Source of the DNA: Planctomycetota bacterium
Lineage (GTDB): Bacteria; Planctomycetota; Planctomycetia; Pirellulales; Pirellulaceae
Assembly (NCBI GenBank): GCA_026692885.1
Contig: JAPLNJ010000167.1
Coordinates: 1-14,861 of the forward strand
Length of the DNA stretch: 14,861 bases
Direction: 5' to 3'
Shown: piece by piece, positions 5,958 through 13,876 of the stretch
Layout of the letters: each line of letters begins with the position of its first letter
How positions within the stretch are numbered: the stretch's first letter is position 1
Made by a program: the position numbers and the translations under genes
Notes under the pieces: generated by a model
Seen by the model: only the letters and a program-made list of their open reading frames with translations
The model's database searches: none
What the model was told of the DNA's origin: nothing

Positions 5958-7526
5958 ATGGAGCACGACAATCTGAATCCAGAGGCCAGCCAACCTGGCC
6001 AGACGTTGACCCGTGCGGCGCAATACGTCCGCATGTCTACCGAGCACCAGCAGTACTCCACGGAGAACCAAGCCGACGTGATCCGGGAATACGCGGCCAA
6101 ACGCGGCTACGAGATCGTCCACACCTACGCCGACGATGGCAAGAGCGGGCTTAAGATGGAAGGTCGTGCCTCCCTGCGGACCATGATCGACGACGTGCAG
6201 GCGGGCAACCCCGGCTTCGATGCCATCCTGGTCTACGACGTGAGCCGCTGGGGCCGGTTCCAGGACACCGACGAGAGCGCGTACTACGAATACCTGTGCA
6301 AGCGGGCTGGGATCGACGTTCACTACTGCGCCGAACAGTTCGAGAACGACGGTGGCCCGGCCGCCACGATCATCAAGAGCGTCAAGCGGGTGATGGCGGC
6401 CGAGTACAGCCGCGAGCTGTCAACTAAGGTCTTCCAGGGGCAGTGCAAGCTGATTGAGTTGGGCTACCGCCAGGGGGGGCCGGCCGGGTACGGGCTGCGT
6501 CGAATGCTGATCGACCACACCCACAAGGAAAAAGGCGTCCTCGGGCGTGGGGAGAAGAAGAGCCTGCAAACCGACCGGGTTATCCTGGTGCAGGGTCCGG
6601 AAGAAGAAGTCCTGAACGTCCAGTGGATCTACCAGATGTTCATCCGCGAAGGCCGCGGGGAACGGGAGATCGCCGAGATCCTCAACGCCCGCGGCATCCT
6701 TACCGACCTCGGCCGTCCCTGGACTCGGGGCACGGTCCGGCAGGTCCTGATCAACGAGAAGTACATCGGCAATAACGTCTACAACCGCAGGTCGTTCAAG
6801 CTGAAGAAGAAGCGGGTGGTCAATACGCCGGACATGTTGGTCCGGCGCGAGGGCGCGTTCCAGCCGATCATCAGCCAGGAGGATTTCTACACGGCCCACG
6901 GGATCATCCTGGCGCGGGCCAGGCGGCTGACCGATGACGAGATGCTCGACCGGCTACGTACCCTCTTGGCGAGGCACTCCCTGCTGTCCAGCTTTCTAAT
7001 CGACTCAGCTGAGGAGATGCCGGCAAGCTCGGCATACCGGACTCGCTTCGGGAGCCTGCTCCGCGCCTACCAGCTTGCTGGCTACCGACCTGAGCGAGAC
7101 TACAGTTTCCTGGACATCAATCGGACGATCGGGCGGCTCCGACTCCAGTTGATCGACGATGTGCTTCGCCAGCTGAGCTCGGTTGGCGCCCACGTCACCC
7201 GGGACGACGCCACGAACCTGCTGTTGATCAACGGCGAGTATACGGCGTCGATGGTCCTTTCCCGGTGCCGCCAGACCGGGGGCGGGCTGCTGCGCTGGCT
7301 GGTCCAGATGGACCGGACCCTGGTTCCCGACATCACGATCCTGGTCCGCATGGATGCGACCAATCAGCAGCCGGCCGACTACTACCTGCTGCCGATCATG
7401 GACATCGCCGCGTCCAAGTTGCTGCTGTGCGAGAGCAACGGAATCCACTTGGACACATACCAGTTCGATAGCCTGGACTACTTCACCATCATGGCCAAAC
7501 GCAGAAAGATCGAGGTGGCAGCATGA
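5958..7526 (+). CDS. Large serine recombinase (resolvase/invertase superfamily) without zinc ribbon
   Basis: 522 residues. It is expected to cut and rejoin DNA through a 5'-phosphoserine link. The N-terminal resolvase domain (about 18-160) has AAQYVRMST with the nucleophile Ser27, DDGKSG at 59-64, VYDVSRWGRFQD at 92-103 with catalytic arginines, and MAAEYSREL. The DNA-binding 'recombinase' domain runs from about 173 to 285 (GGPAGYGLRR, then EIAEILNARGI, WTRGTVRQVLINEKYIGNNVYNRR). After this, most large serine recombinases have a Cys4 zinc ribbon and coiled coil. Here no CxxC pair is present. Instead there are about 200 residues including TRFGSLLRAYQLAGY and a C-terminal alpha/beta segment (PDITILVRMDAT, DYYLLPIMDI, LLLCESNGIHLDTYQFDSLD). 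No Shine-Dalgarno is visible before ATG 5958. The end overlaps the first ParB gene by ATGA, so the two are co-translated. Family certain. Whether it integrates, excises or resolves is unknown. Confidence 0.93.
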   Translation: MEHDNLNPEASQPGQTLTRAAQYVRMSTEHQQYSTENQADVIREYAAKRGYEIVHTYADDGKSGLKMEGRASLRTMIDDVQAGNPGFDAILVYDVSRWGRFQDTDESAYYEYLCKRAGIDVHYCAEQFENDGGPAATIIKSVKRVMAAEYSRELSTKVFQGQCKLIELGYRQGGPAGYGLRRMLIDHTHKEKGVLGRGEKKSLQTDRVILVQGPEEEVLNVQWIYQMFIREGRGEREIAEILNARGILTDLGRPWTRGTVRQVLINEKYIGNNVYNRRSFKLKKKRVVNTPDMLVRREGAFQPIISQEDFYTAHGIILARARRLTDDEMLDRLRTLLARHSLLSSFLIDSAEEMPASSAYRTRFGSLLRAYQLAGYRPERDYSFLDINRTIGRLRLQLIDDVLRQLSSVGAHVTRDDATNLLLINGEYTASMVLSRCRQTGGGLLRWLVQMDRTLVPDITILVRMDATNQQPADYYLLPIMDIAASKLLLCESNGIHLDTYQFDSLDYFTIMAKRRKIEVAA

Positions 7527-8407
7527 ACCGAGAGCAAGACAACGTGCAGTATATTCCCATCGCCAAAATTACCGTCCCCAATCCCCGGTCGCGTGGCAAG
7601 AAGAAGTTCAAGCAGATCATCGCCAACATTGCCGAGATAGGCCTGAAGAAGCCGATCACCGTGGCGGAATATCGGACCGCAGAAGGGGAAACTAAGTACT
7701 TCCTGGGCTGCGGGCAAGGGCGGCTGGAAGCCTACATCAGCCTGGGCGAGACCGAGATTCCGGCCATCGTCATCGAGGCCACCAAGGTGGAACTGATGCT
7801 GATCAGCTTGGTCGAGAACCTGGCGCGGCGTTCGCCAACGACGATGGAACACGCCAGGAAGATCGCTGACATGAGGGAACGCGGCGCCACGCCTGCTGAA
7901 ATCGCCCAAAAGGCCGGGCTGGATGTATCCTATGTCAATGCGATTCTGAAACTCGTTACCAAAGGCGAAGAGCGGCTGCTGCGGGCGGTCGAGAGGGAGC
8001 AGATGCCGCTCAGCGTTGCCGTCACCATTGCCACCTCCAACGACGCGGCGGTCCAGCGTGCCTTGGCAGATGCCTACGAAAAGAAACAGTTACGCGGCAA
8101 GGCACTCCTCAGGGTGCGCCGACTGGTCGAAGAACGGCGCAGCCGTGGCAAGTCCCTTCATCGCGGAGTGCCCTGCCGTAACCACGGCGAAGTGTCGTCA
8201 GAGCAGTTGCTGAAGGTCTACCGGGAAGAGACCGCCCGGCAGAAGGCGTTCGTCCAGAAGGCCAAGCACTGCGAGACCAGGCTCGTGTTCGCAGTATCGG
8301 CCCTAAAGCAGCTCTTTGGGGACGACCACTTCACGACGCTGCTGCGCGCCGAGTCGCTCGATTCGCTGCCGCAGTACTTGGCTGTCCAGATCCACGGTGA
8401 GGGCTGA
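7523..8407 (+). CDS. ParB-like nuclease/CTPase-fold protein with HTH (first of two)
   Basis: 294 residues. The start overlaps the recombinase stop (ATGA), with GAGGTGG a few nt upstream. The N-terminal ParB/sulfiredoxin-fold domain (about 8-105) shows IPIAKITVPNPRSR, the box GCGQGRLEAY (62-71) in place of the usual GERRxRA, and SLVENLARR (95-103) matching the ENIQR box. These are the segments that bind CTP in chromosomal ParB, and the key arginines are kept. A helix-turn-helix follows (GATPAEIAQKAGLDVSYVNAILKL, about 121-144), then a long basic helical region and a C-terminus with no recognised dimerisation domain. Partition ParBs bind parS and work with a ParA ATPase, but no ParA is encoded here, so a partition role is not supported. 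It more likely serves as specificity or architectural factor for the recombinase. Domain call firm, role inferred. Confidence 0.87.
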   Translation: MNREQDNVQYIPIAKITVPNPRSRGKKKFKQIIANIAEIGLKKPITVAEYRTAEGETKYFLGCGQGRLEAYISLGETEIPAIVIEATKVELMLISLVENLARRSPTTMEHARKIADMRERGATPAEIAQKAGLDVSYVNAILKLVTKGEERLLRAVEREQMPLSVAVTIATSNDAAVQRALADAYEKKQLRGKALLRVRRLVEERRSRGKSLHRGVPCRNHGEVSSEQLLKVYREETARQKAFVQKAKHCETRLVFAVSALKQLFGDDHFTTLLRAESLDSLPQYLAVQIHGEG

Positions 8408-8408
8408 C

Positions 8409-9299
8409 ATGGCCAATCGCGTACGCCTTGCTTGTGAGACCAGCATCATCTCGGTCCCGCTGACGAGCATCTTGCCCGTGCGAAAGCTCAGCGCGGGCAT
8501 CGACAAGACCGAGAAGTACCGCCGCATCGCGGCCTCGATCCGGGAGGTTGGAATCATCGAACCACTGGTCGTGTATCCCCAAGCCAACGGCAGCACCCAG
8601 TACATCCTGCTGGACGGGCACGTGCGGCTGGCGATCCTCAAAGAAATGGGAGCCGAGAAGGTCAACTGCCTTGTGGCGATCGACGACGACGCCTTCACAT
8701 ACAACCACAAGGTCAACCAGCTTTCAGCTATCCAGGAGCACTTCATGATCATGGAGGCGATCCGGCAGGGCGTGTCCGAAGAACGGATCGCCAAGACGCT
8801 GGCGGTGGACTTGGCTGCCATCCGGCGGAAACGCGACCTACTGGACGGGATCTGCCCGGAGGCGGTGCAGCTACTGAAGGAGAAGCGGGCTGCTGCCGGC
8901 GCATTCCGCGAGATACGGAAGGTCAAACCCATGCGGCAGATCGAAATGGCGGAGCTTATGGTCGCGGCCAACAATTTCTCCGCCAGCTACGCCCGCTGCC
9001 TGCTCGCCGCCACGCCCCAGGAGCAACTCTTGGAACCTGACAAGCCCAAGGATGTGGGTGGACTCAGCCCGGAAGACATGTCCCGCATGGAGCGGGAGAT
9101 GGAGAACCTCGGCCAGGACTTGCGGGCCGTCGAAGAATCGCATGGCCGGAACGTTTTGAACCTGGTGCTGGTCGTCGGCTACCTGAAGAAGTTGCTGGAC
9201 AACGCCCGCGTGGTCCGCTACCTGTCCCAACACTGCGCCGAGATTCTGTCGGAATTCCAAGCGATCGTGGAGGTGAAGAGTACGGGAAGCGGCGAGTGA
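8409..9299 (+). CDS. ParB-like protein with RepB C-terminal domain (second of two)
   Basis: 296 residues from ATG 8409, one nt after the stop of the preceding ParB gene and behind GTGAGGG. A longer frame from 8316 only overlaps that gene and is rejected. The N-terminal ParB fold (about 12-110) has the box ILLDGHVRLAI (67-77) and YNHKVNQLSAIQEHFMI (98-114), the second ParB box. A helix-turn-helix follows (GVSEERIAKTLAVDLAAIRR, 121-140). From about 148 to 203 comes a plasmid-partition RepB-type domain (CPEAVQLLKEKRAAAGAF, then KVKPMRQIEMAELM, NNFSASYARCLLAATP). The C-terminal 80 residues are coiled and acidic/basic. The two ParB proteins differ in their boxes and domains, so they are not a recent duplication and may form a heteromeric complex. 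It is the last gene of the operon. A divergent partner role with the recombinase is inferred. Confidence 0.88.
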   Translation: MANRVRLACETSIISVPLTSILPVRKLSAGIDKTEKYRRIAASIREVGIIEPLVVYPQANGSTQYILLDGHVRLAILKEMGAEKVNCLVAIDDDAFTYNHKVNQLSAIQEHFMIMEAIRQGVSEERIAKTLAVDLAAIRRKRDLLDGICPEAVQLLKEKRAAAGAFREIRKVKPMRQIEMAELMVAANNFSASYARCLLAATPQEQLLEPDKPKDVGGLSPEDMSRMEREMENLGQDLRAVEESHGRNVLNLVLVVGYLKKLLDNARVVRYLSQHCAEILSEFQAIVEVKSTGSGE

Positions 9300-9444
9300 C
9301 CTGGGGCGTCGTCCGGGTATCGGAAACTTGCTGCCGACTAACGCTTGCTTTGACGGCCGCACCTGAACACGGCGTGGACGCTGCGTTGAGCCGCGGCACA
9401 GCCACTTCGCTCATCCACAACCGGATGACATAGGGCTTGGCACT

Positions 9445-10116
9445 TCACCGTCGCCTTCGAGTCACGGCCTGATCCTCCCCGCCTGATTTCTCCTGCTGCT
9501 GCTGCGGCTGCTGCGGCGGCGGCGGGCTGATCACATTGAACGCCTTGGTCACCTCCGCCATCGCGTTTTGGATTTTGCCCGGCAGATCCGTGAGCCGGAT
9601 CTTGACGCCTTTGTCCTTCTGGTCAGCAAGTCGATCTGACCATCGACGCCAGCTGACGGCGAAACCCTCCAACTGCAGCAGCACGCCAGGTACGTCTTGA
9701 GCAACATCCGGTTTCCGCCCGCCGGTCCCCGTGGGCCGGCGGGCGCGTTTCAGCTCGGCCACGATCCGCACGTTGGACCAGCGCTCACTGATCAGCCGCT
9801 TCTGAAACTGAACCCGTTTGCCTTTGTCCCTGATCTTGATCAAGTGCCCGACGACCGTTAGCCCGATGGCGCGGTTGTGCTGCTCGCACTGGCGGCACAA
9901 CTGTTCAAGATCTTTCTTGGTGTACGTGGTGGCAAACCTGCGCAGCGCGCGGACCTGGTGGGCGAGCAATCTCTCTTGCTTGCAGACGGCTTGCATGTCG
10001 CCCCAGCGTCTCGAACGTTTCTTATGCGTCCCCAACAGCTGCTTGCCCTTCTGGTGGTACTCTCGTAACTGCGCGATTGCCGCCAACACATCAGCCGGCG
10101 CAGGTTTCTTTGCCAT
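9445..10116 (-). CDS. Basic helical protein with Pro/Gln-rich tail, unknown function
   Basis: 223 residues from ATG 10116 (MAKKPAPADV), with AGGAAACG placed correctly upstream. A 32-codon in-frame extension has no support. Residues 1-130 are strongly basic and helical (HKKRSRRWGDMQ, then YTKKDLEQLCRQCEQHNRA). The segment 85-125 (IGLTVVGHLIKIRDKGKR, then ISERWSNVRIVAELKR) weakly resembles the N-terminal helical domain of DUF1016/YhcG proteins, but the nuclease domain of that family is absent. The C-terminus is SPPPPPQQPQQQQ followed by TRRRR and is encoded by a CTG/CGG trinucleotide run. It is convergent with the ParB operon (145 nt between stops) and so is not part of it. It may still belong to the same mobile module, possibly as a DNA-binding accessory protein. 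I do not recognise the family with confidence. Confidence 0.65.
   Translation of the reverse strand: MAKKPAPADVLAAIAQLREYHQKGKQLLGTHKKRSRRWGDMQAVCKQERLLAHQVRALRRFATTYTKKDLEQLCRQCEQHNRAIGLTVVGHLIKIRDKGKRVQFQKRLISERWSNVRIVAELKRARRPTGTGGRKPDVAQDVPGVLLQLEGFAVSWRRWSDRLADQKDKGVKIRLTDLPGKIQNAMAEVTKAFNVISPPPPQQPQQQQEKSGGEDQAVTRRRR
9493..9525. repeat. CTG/CGG trinucleotide run inside a coding region
   Basis: About eleven consecutive CTG, CGG or near-identical triplets. On the minus strand they encode the Pro-Gln tail of the 223-residue protein. Slippage-prone repeats of this kind may vary in length between related strains. Confidence 0.6.
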
Positions 10117-11058
10117 CGTCGTTTCCTGCGGGTTGTAGGGATCGACCTTGACGGCACTCGCCAAGATCCGGGGCGATCCCAGTGTAGCCGCGGCAGGATC
10201 GAGAATCCACATTCTATACGGACATCCTGGGCTAGATCGTTCGCTTCTTTGCTACCCGTGGGGCCGGGTAGTTTGCTGCGTGTCCTGCAGATCAATCGGA
10301 CCCTCCCGTGTTTCGGTGTTTCACTGTTGAAATCAAATTCAACTCGATTGCAAGGCTTGCGGTGTGAACATCAGACGGCGTCTTGGTGGTGGTCGGACAG
10401 TCGGTTTTCGGCCCGCGCAGCGGGGGTTAATGTATGTGAGAAACCTGTTAAACTAACGGTCGAATTCGACCCGGGTTTGGTGCATTCGGGCGGAATTACG
10501 CACACTACAGGTGCTCAGGTCCGGCCCAAACGACCTTTCCTGGTCCATATCTGGGCCTATTTTGTCGCTGAGTCGCACCTTCGTTCTTGCGTTGTTTCCA
10601 GGTTTTCGTGCGATTTTTCCGGCCTGGGCCCCCCGACTGGCAGGGATTAACGGGCCTTGTCGCAGCCGACAGGGGTCGTGCGCCTTACGTGGACCCCTCT
10701 CACTGATTGAGGAGGCCCCTGTTTAATGAGAGTCCGACATGAAACTGCGGACAGAGATGGTGCGGTTGCAGCGGCCGCCCGCGATGACGACGTGCCGTAG
10801 CCTGATGGGGGAGGTTGGGCGCGGCCTAGTGGTCTGCCACATGCGACCGCATCCGTCTCAGCACTTCAGGCCCTAGCCGGTTGTCGACTGAATCTCGCCG
10901 CAGGTCCATACTGCGGAGGTAAGCACGAGCACCGGCTTGCCAGCCGCGAGACGGCAGCTTCCGGTGGCCGCAGCTTTACGGGCAGGGACGTGATGGGTAG
11001 GCTGGGGCCAGCTTCGTTAATTTGCCATCCTTGATCCCCTTTGCGGCAGTCTCGACTG
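10117..11058. other. About 940-bp gene-free stretch with inverted repeats
   Basis: No frame gives a convincing protein. Frames at 10249-10650 (plus) and a 45-codon ORF at 10739-10876 have no family features. Visible structures: CTACCCG/CGGGTAG (10252-10271, 6-nt loop), GTTGAA/TTCAAC (10326-10343, operator-like), and AGGGGTC/GACCCCT (10671-10698). The last can alternatively pair as ACAGGGG (10669-10675) with CCCCTGT (10716-10722). A TAGAAT near 10215 on the minus strand could be the -10 of the basic-protein gene, without a good -35. The stretch looks like degenerate or regulatory sequence. Confidence 0.4.
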
Positions 11059-11349
11059 ATGAACCCTGCGACCACGTTGCCGTCGTCGATCGGCTCGACC
11101 TCGTCCAGCCTGATTCAACGGATCAAGGCCCAGGATGCCGATGCCTCGACCAAGTTGGTGCGGCTGTACGGCCCGCTCGTGGATTTCTGGCTCGGGCGCG
11201 AGGGACGCGAAGGGGCGGATGTTGAGGACGTGTTTCAGGACGTGTTTGCCACGGTCGCCCGGGGAATCGCGGATTTCCGCAAGGATCGCCCCGGCGATAC
11301 GTTCCGTGACTATGGCACGAGCGCACTCAGGAGGGCCCAGACCAGCTGA
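11059..11349 (+). pseudogene. Truncated ECF-type sigma-70 factor (region 2 only)
   Basis: 96 codons from ATG 11059. Residues about 18-83 match sigma-70 region 2 of planctomycete ECF factors: SLIQRIKAQDADASTKLVRL, then YGPLVDFWL, and the core ADVEDVFQDVFATVARGI with ADFRKDRPGDTFR, the segment that contacts core polymerase and the -10 element. In full-length relatives this continues through a W-rich stretch and region 4 for roughly another 100 residues. Here the similarity stops abruptly after TFRDY, with 11 unrelated residues and a stop. Neither of the other two frames restores region 4 in the following 300 bp. It therefore cannot recognise a -35 element and is best read as a gene fragment, possibly broken by a rearrangement near 11315. 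A stand-alone region-2 product acting as a decoy is possible but unsupported. Confidence 0.65.
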
Positions 11350-11649
11350 CGCCGGCCGTCATCACAGAAGGCAGGCTCCTCCTTGCCCAGTTCCACGTTG
11401 CCATCGGTGTGTCGGACCGAAGCGGGCTGGTCTACAGGGAACGCCTCCCTGGTTCACACGCCGACAAACGTGGCGACGTGGACGGGGAATCGGCGATCAG
11501 GCGGACAACGGCACGGGCATCAGGAATTCACCGGCCGGAGCCAATCGTACAGTGCGGCACCGCTCCGGATAGAACTGCCGGGGGTTTTCGCGGCTGAGGC
11601 ACAGTGTTGTGACGGGTGGCGATTGACGAAGTCGTGGCCGAAGCAGCCT
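11350..11649. other. 300-bp stretch without a supported gene
   Basis: Frames on both strands are open over parts of this stretch, but none has a start, ribosome binding site or recognisable domain. It separates the sigma fragment from the 3' end of the UGSC-family gene. The plus-strand frame next to the sigma fragment shows no sigma region 4. No terminator hairpin with a T run is seen for the UGSC gene. Confidence 0.4.
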
Positions 11650-13698
11650 TCATTGCGCAGGCATCTTGCCTCCATCTCCTGCCCGCTGGTTGAGGAAGAA
11701 CTCCTTAAGCGGGCGGTAGCCGAGGTTTTCCATCAGCGTGTCCCAGTTGGCGGGCAGCTTGATTGCGATCGTGGCGGGGCTGCCGCCGGGTATGGTCTGG
11801 ACTTTGTTTCGATCCTGGTCACCGGTGACGAGGATTGCTGTCACGCCGGCCCGCATGACGGGGACGGTATACATCTTCTCCAAGCCCGGCACTTTGGGGA
11901 ACCATGGCGGCGGGTCCGTGAGCGCGCCGTCTTCGTCTCTGATGATCTTTCTCAGGTGCTGGTCCACCGTGTACCTGGCAGGGTCAAAGGCGCTGCCGGG
12001 GTTGGCCCAGTAGTTGGAATAAGCCCGTTCGTAGGCAGGCCTGCGGGCAGTCGCGATCAAGGCATTCTCCAAATCCCGCTTTGACGTGTAGCCGCGCGCC
12101 AAGTCTCGGGCGACGTACTCCGTGATCAAAATGGTCCGGGGTGTGAGCTTCGGGCCACTGCCCGTCGCAAACTGGCCTTTCTCCACCACATCCCAGGCGA
12201 CAAGCTGCATGATTTTCTCCGGATCATCCGTGGCCGGGGTGAGATTGTTTCCCCACATCAAGGCGGAGGCCGCGGTCAAAACGCTCTGATTTAGGTCATG
12301 ACCGAGCTGGGCGTGATAGGGCTGCCAGCCGATTCGGAGACATGCCTCCTCATCCTCCGTCATGGACCACGGCATGAGATAACCGAAGGTGCCCATCCTG
12401 TTCTGCTTCACGTAATAGCCGCCCAGATTCATCATCGCCAGATTGATAAATCGGCCTAGAACCACGTTCTTGGGTTCGTTGATCTGTCCCTGCTGCGAGT
12501 CGAGACCAAGCTGCCTGGCCACGGGGCCGTTCACCCAGCAGAACGGCGTCCAGGCGTGGGTGCTGGCCAGCGTCCGACGGTAATTGCCATCCGCCAAGGC
12601 TTTGGTGAAGGCGATGAGCAAAGGCATGAACTCCGGCGGGCAACCCGCCATCACCCCATTGACGGCGACGTGCCATACCAGGGTGTCCCGGTAGGCGATT
12701 GGCAGCACGCCCACGCTCTTGTCCCACTCCAGATCGCAAAACTTGAGAAACTGCTCCACCCTTGCCGCGGTGGGCGGGATGACAGGCAGACCGTCTGACC
12801 AGCGGTTCTCCACGAAGAACTGGTTCACCTCGTCAGTCGTGCCGGTGAACACGATGTCTCTGGCTCCGCCGACCGCCTTCTTGCCGAGGTCCACAAGCTC
12901 TTCTTTGGTGATGGGCTTGGTCAGGCCCTCGACTAACTGTGGCCAAACGACTTCCCTGGTGTTGCGGAGCAACTCCTCCCGCGTGTGCGCCGCAAAGGCG
13001 CCGGGATAGGTGGCGGCCCGCGGCGCCGGCACGCCGTTGTTGATGGACGTGGAGTAAACCTGCCGCACAAAAGTCGGGCCGGCAATGGTCACGGCGGGAA
13101 TGCCCAGGTATTCGGCGGCGATGCTGGAACCGGTCTCCTTGGGGGTACAAAGCCCGCAGCCACCGTTCCCGGAGATGACGGCCTGCACGCCCATTTCCTT
13201 GAGTTTGCGCTGAAAATCGTCCTTGGCTCTTCTGACCACGCCGGGGCCGGGAAAGGCGCCGGCAGATCCGATCTCCTCCAGCAGGATCACCTTTGCCGTT
13301 GGGTAGTTCTGCAGGATCAGCCGCTTGATTTCCGGATGGGTCACATGAGCCATGAAGCTTCCACCCACCACCGCGATCGTCTTTCCCTCCAGTGTGTCCA
13401 GGCGGGGCGTCTGGGTGATCATCGAGACCGTCTGCCTGCCCAGGGGAGCCACTACGGCGTATGTGGAGGCGTTCTCAACCCGGCAAGTATCGCCGCATAT
13501 CCCTGGGTTTGCTCTTGCTCCCGGCGCGGCTTGCGCGCAAACGGGGCACCCTTGGGCCGCGTTACCGTTCGCGGGTCCAAGCGGGGGCTGATACATCCCG
13601 GCGCCAGTGGCGGCCTTCGACTGTTCGGCTGCGGAACCGGCTTGCAGACTAAACAGGCAGGTCAGCAACAGTAAGGTCAGTGAACGGGGTTTCAACAT
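11650..13698 (-). CDS. Exported UGSC-family protein with Cys in place of selenocysteine, fused to DGLPVIPPT domain
   Basis: 682 residues from ATG 13698, with AAAGGGAA about 5 nt upstream. Residues 1-23 are a Sec signal peptide (LTLLLLTCLFSLQAGSA-A), so the protein is exported. A Cys-rich segment follows (CPVC at 51-54, CGDTC at 68-72). Residues about 105-260 match the UGSC family: IAVVGGSFMAH, LLEEIGSAGAFPGPG, and VISGNGGCGLCTPKETG. The family motif UGSC is here CGLC (C181, C184), so selenocysteine is replaced by cysteine and the serine is lost. From about 288 on there is the partner domain usually seen next to UGSC proteins: VENRWSDGLPVIPPT, then VNGVMAGCPPEFMPLL, CWVNGPVARQLGLDSQQG, MTEDEEACLRIGW. 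Biochemical activity is not established for either part, and a thiol redox role is inferred from the Cys pairs. It is monocistronic here. Fusion of the two parts plus export is unusual as far as I know. Confidence 0.82.
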   Translation of the reverse strand: MLKPRSLTLLLLTCLFSLQAGSAAEQSKAATGAGMYQPPLGPANGNAAQGCPVCAQAAPGARANPGICGDTCRVENASTYAVVAPLGRQTVSMITQTPRLDTLEGKTIAVVGGSFMAHVTHPEIKRLILQNYPTAKVILLEEIGSAGAFPGPGVVRRAKDDFQRKLKEMGVQAVISGNGGCGLCTPKETGSSIAAEYLGIPAVTIAGPTFVRQVYSTSINNGVPAPRAATYPGAFAAHTREELLRNTREVVWPQLVEGLTKPITKEELVDLGKKAVGGARDIVFTGTTDEVNQFFVENRWSDGLPVIPPTAARVEQFLKFCDLEWDKSVGVLPIAYRDTLVWHVAVNGVMAGCPPEFMPLLIAFTKALADGNYRRTLASTHAWTPFCWVNGPVARQLGLDSQQGQINEPKNVVLGRFINLAMMNLGGYYVKQNRMGTFGYLMPWSMTEDEEACLRIGWQPYHAQLGHDLNQSVLTAASALMWGNNLTPATDDPEKIMQLVAWDVVEKGQFATGSGPKLTPRTILITEYVARDLARGYTSKRDLENALIATARRPAYERAYSNYWANPGSAFDPARYTVDQHLRKIIRDEDGALTDPPPWFPKVPGLEKMYTVPVMRAGVTAILVTGDQDRNKVQTIPGGSPATIAIKLPANWDTLMENLGYRPLKEFFLNQRAGDGGKMPAQ

Positions 13699-13863
13699 GG
13701 GATTCCCTTTCTGGGCAGGGAGTTCTCCTTTGCTTCACCATTCTCCACGCATTGCCGAAGATATCAGGATGACGATGGCTGCGGGAGGCAGTGGCATTGG
13801 TTCCAAGACTCATTAACACGTCATCAGGTTTCCTGGTATCGATTAAAAAATCACATTGACCGA

Positions 13864-13876
13864 AACCACGGTGGTT
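13864..13876. promoter_or_regulatory. 13-bp palindrome, operator-like
   Basis: AACCAC (13864-13869), one central G, GTGGTT (13871-13876). It lies about 165 bp upstream of the UGSC-family start within an AT-rich patch, so it may bind a regulator. No matching regulator is encoded nearby. Confidence 0.3.

Noticed and set aside
6420..7448. Long minus-strand ORFs inside the recombinase gene
   Set aside because: They are antisense shadows of a gene with clear family motifs, caused by GC-rich codon use.
8316..8408. 31-codon extension of the second ParB-like gene
   Set aside because: It overlaps the end of the first ParB gene in another frame. ATG 8409 has a good ribosome binding site and begins the conserved domain.
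10249..10650. 133-codon plus-strand ORF in the gene-free stretch
   Set aside because: No ribosome binding site, no domain and an uneven composition. Likely chance.
11497..11600. Minus-strand stretch reading RLAPAGEFLM, like the formylglycine-generating enzyme motif
   Set aside because: Only about ten residues agree, the GS after the M is missing, and the frame stops shortly after. Chance similarity is likely.
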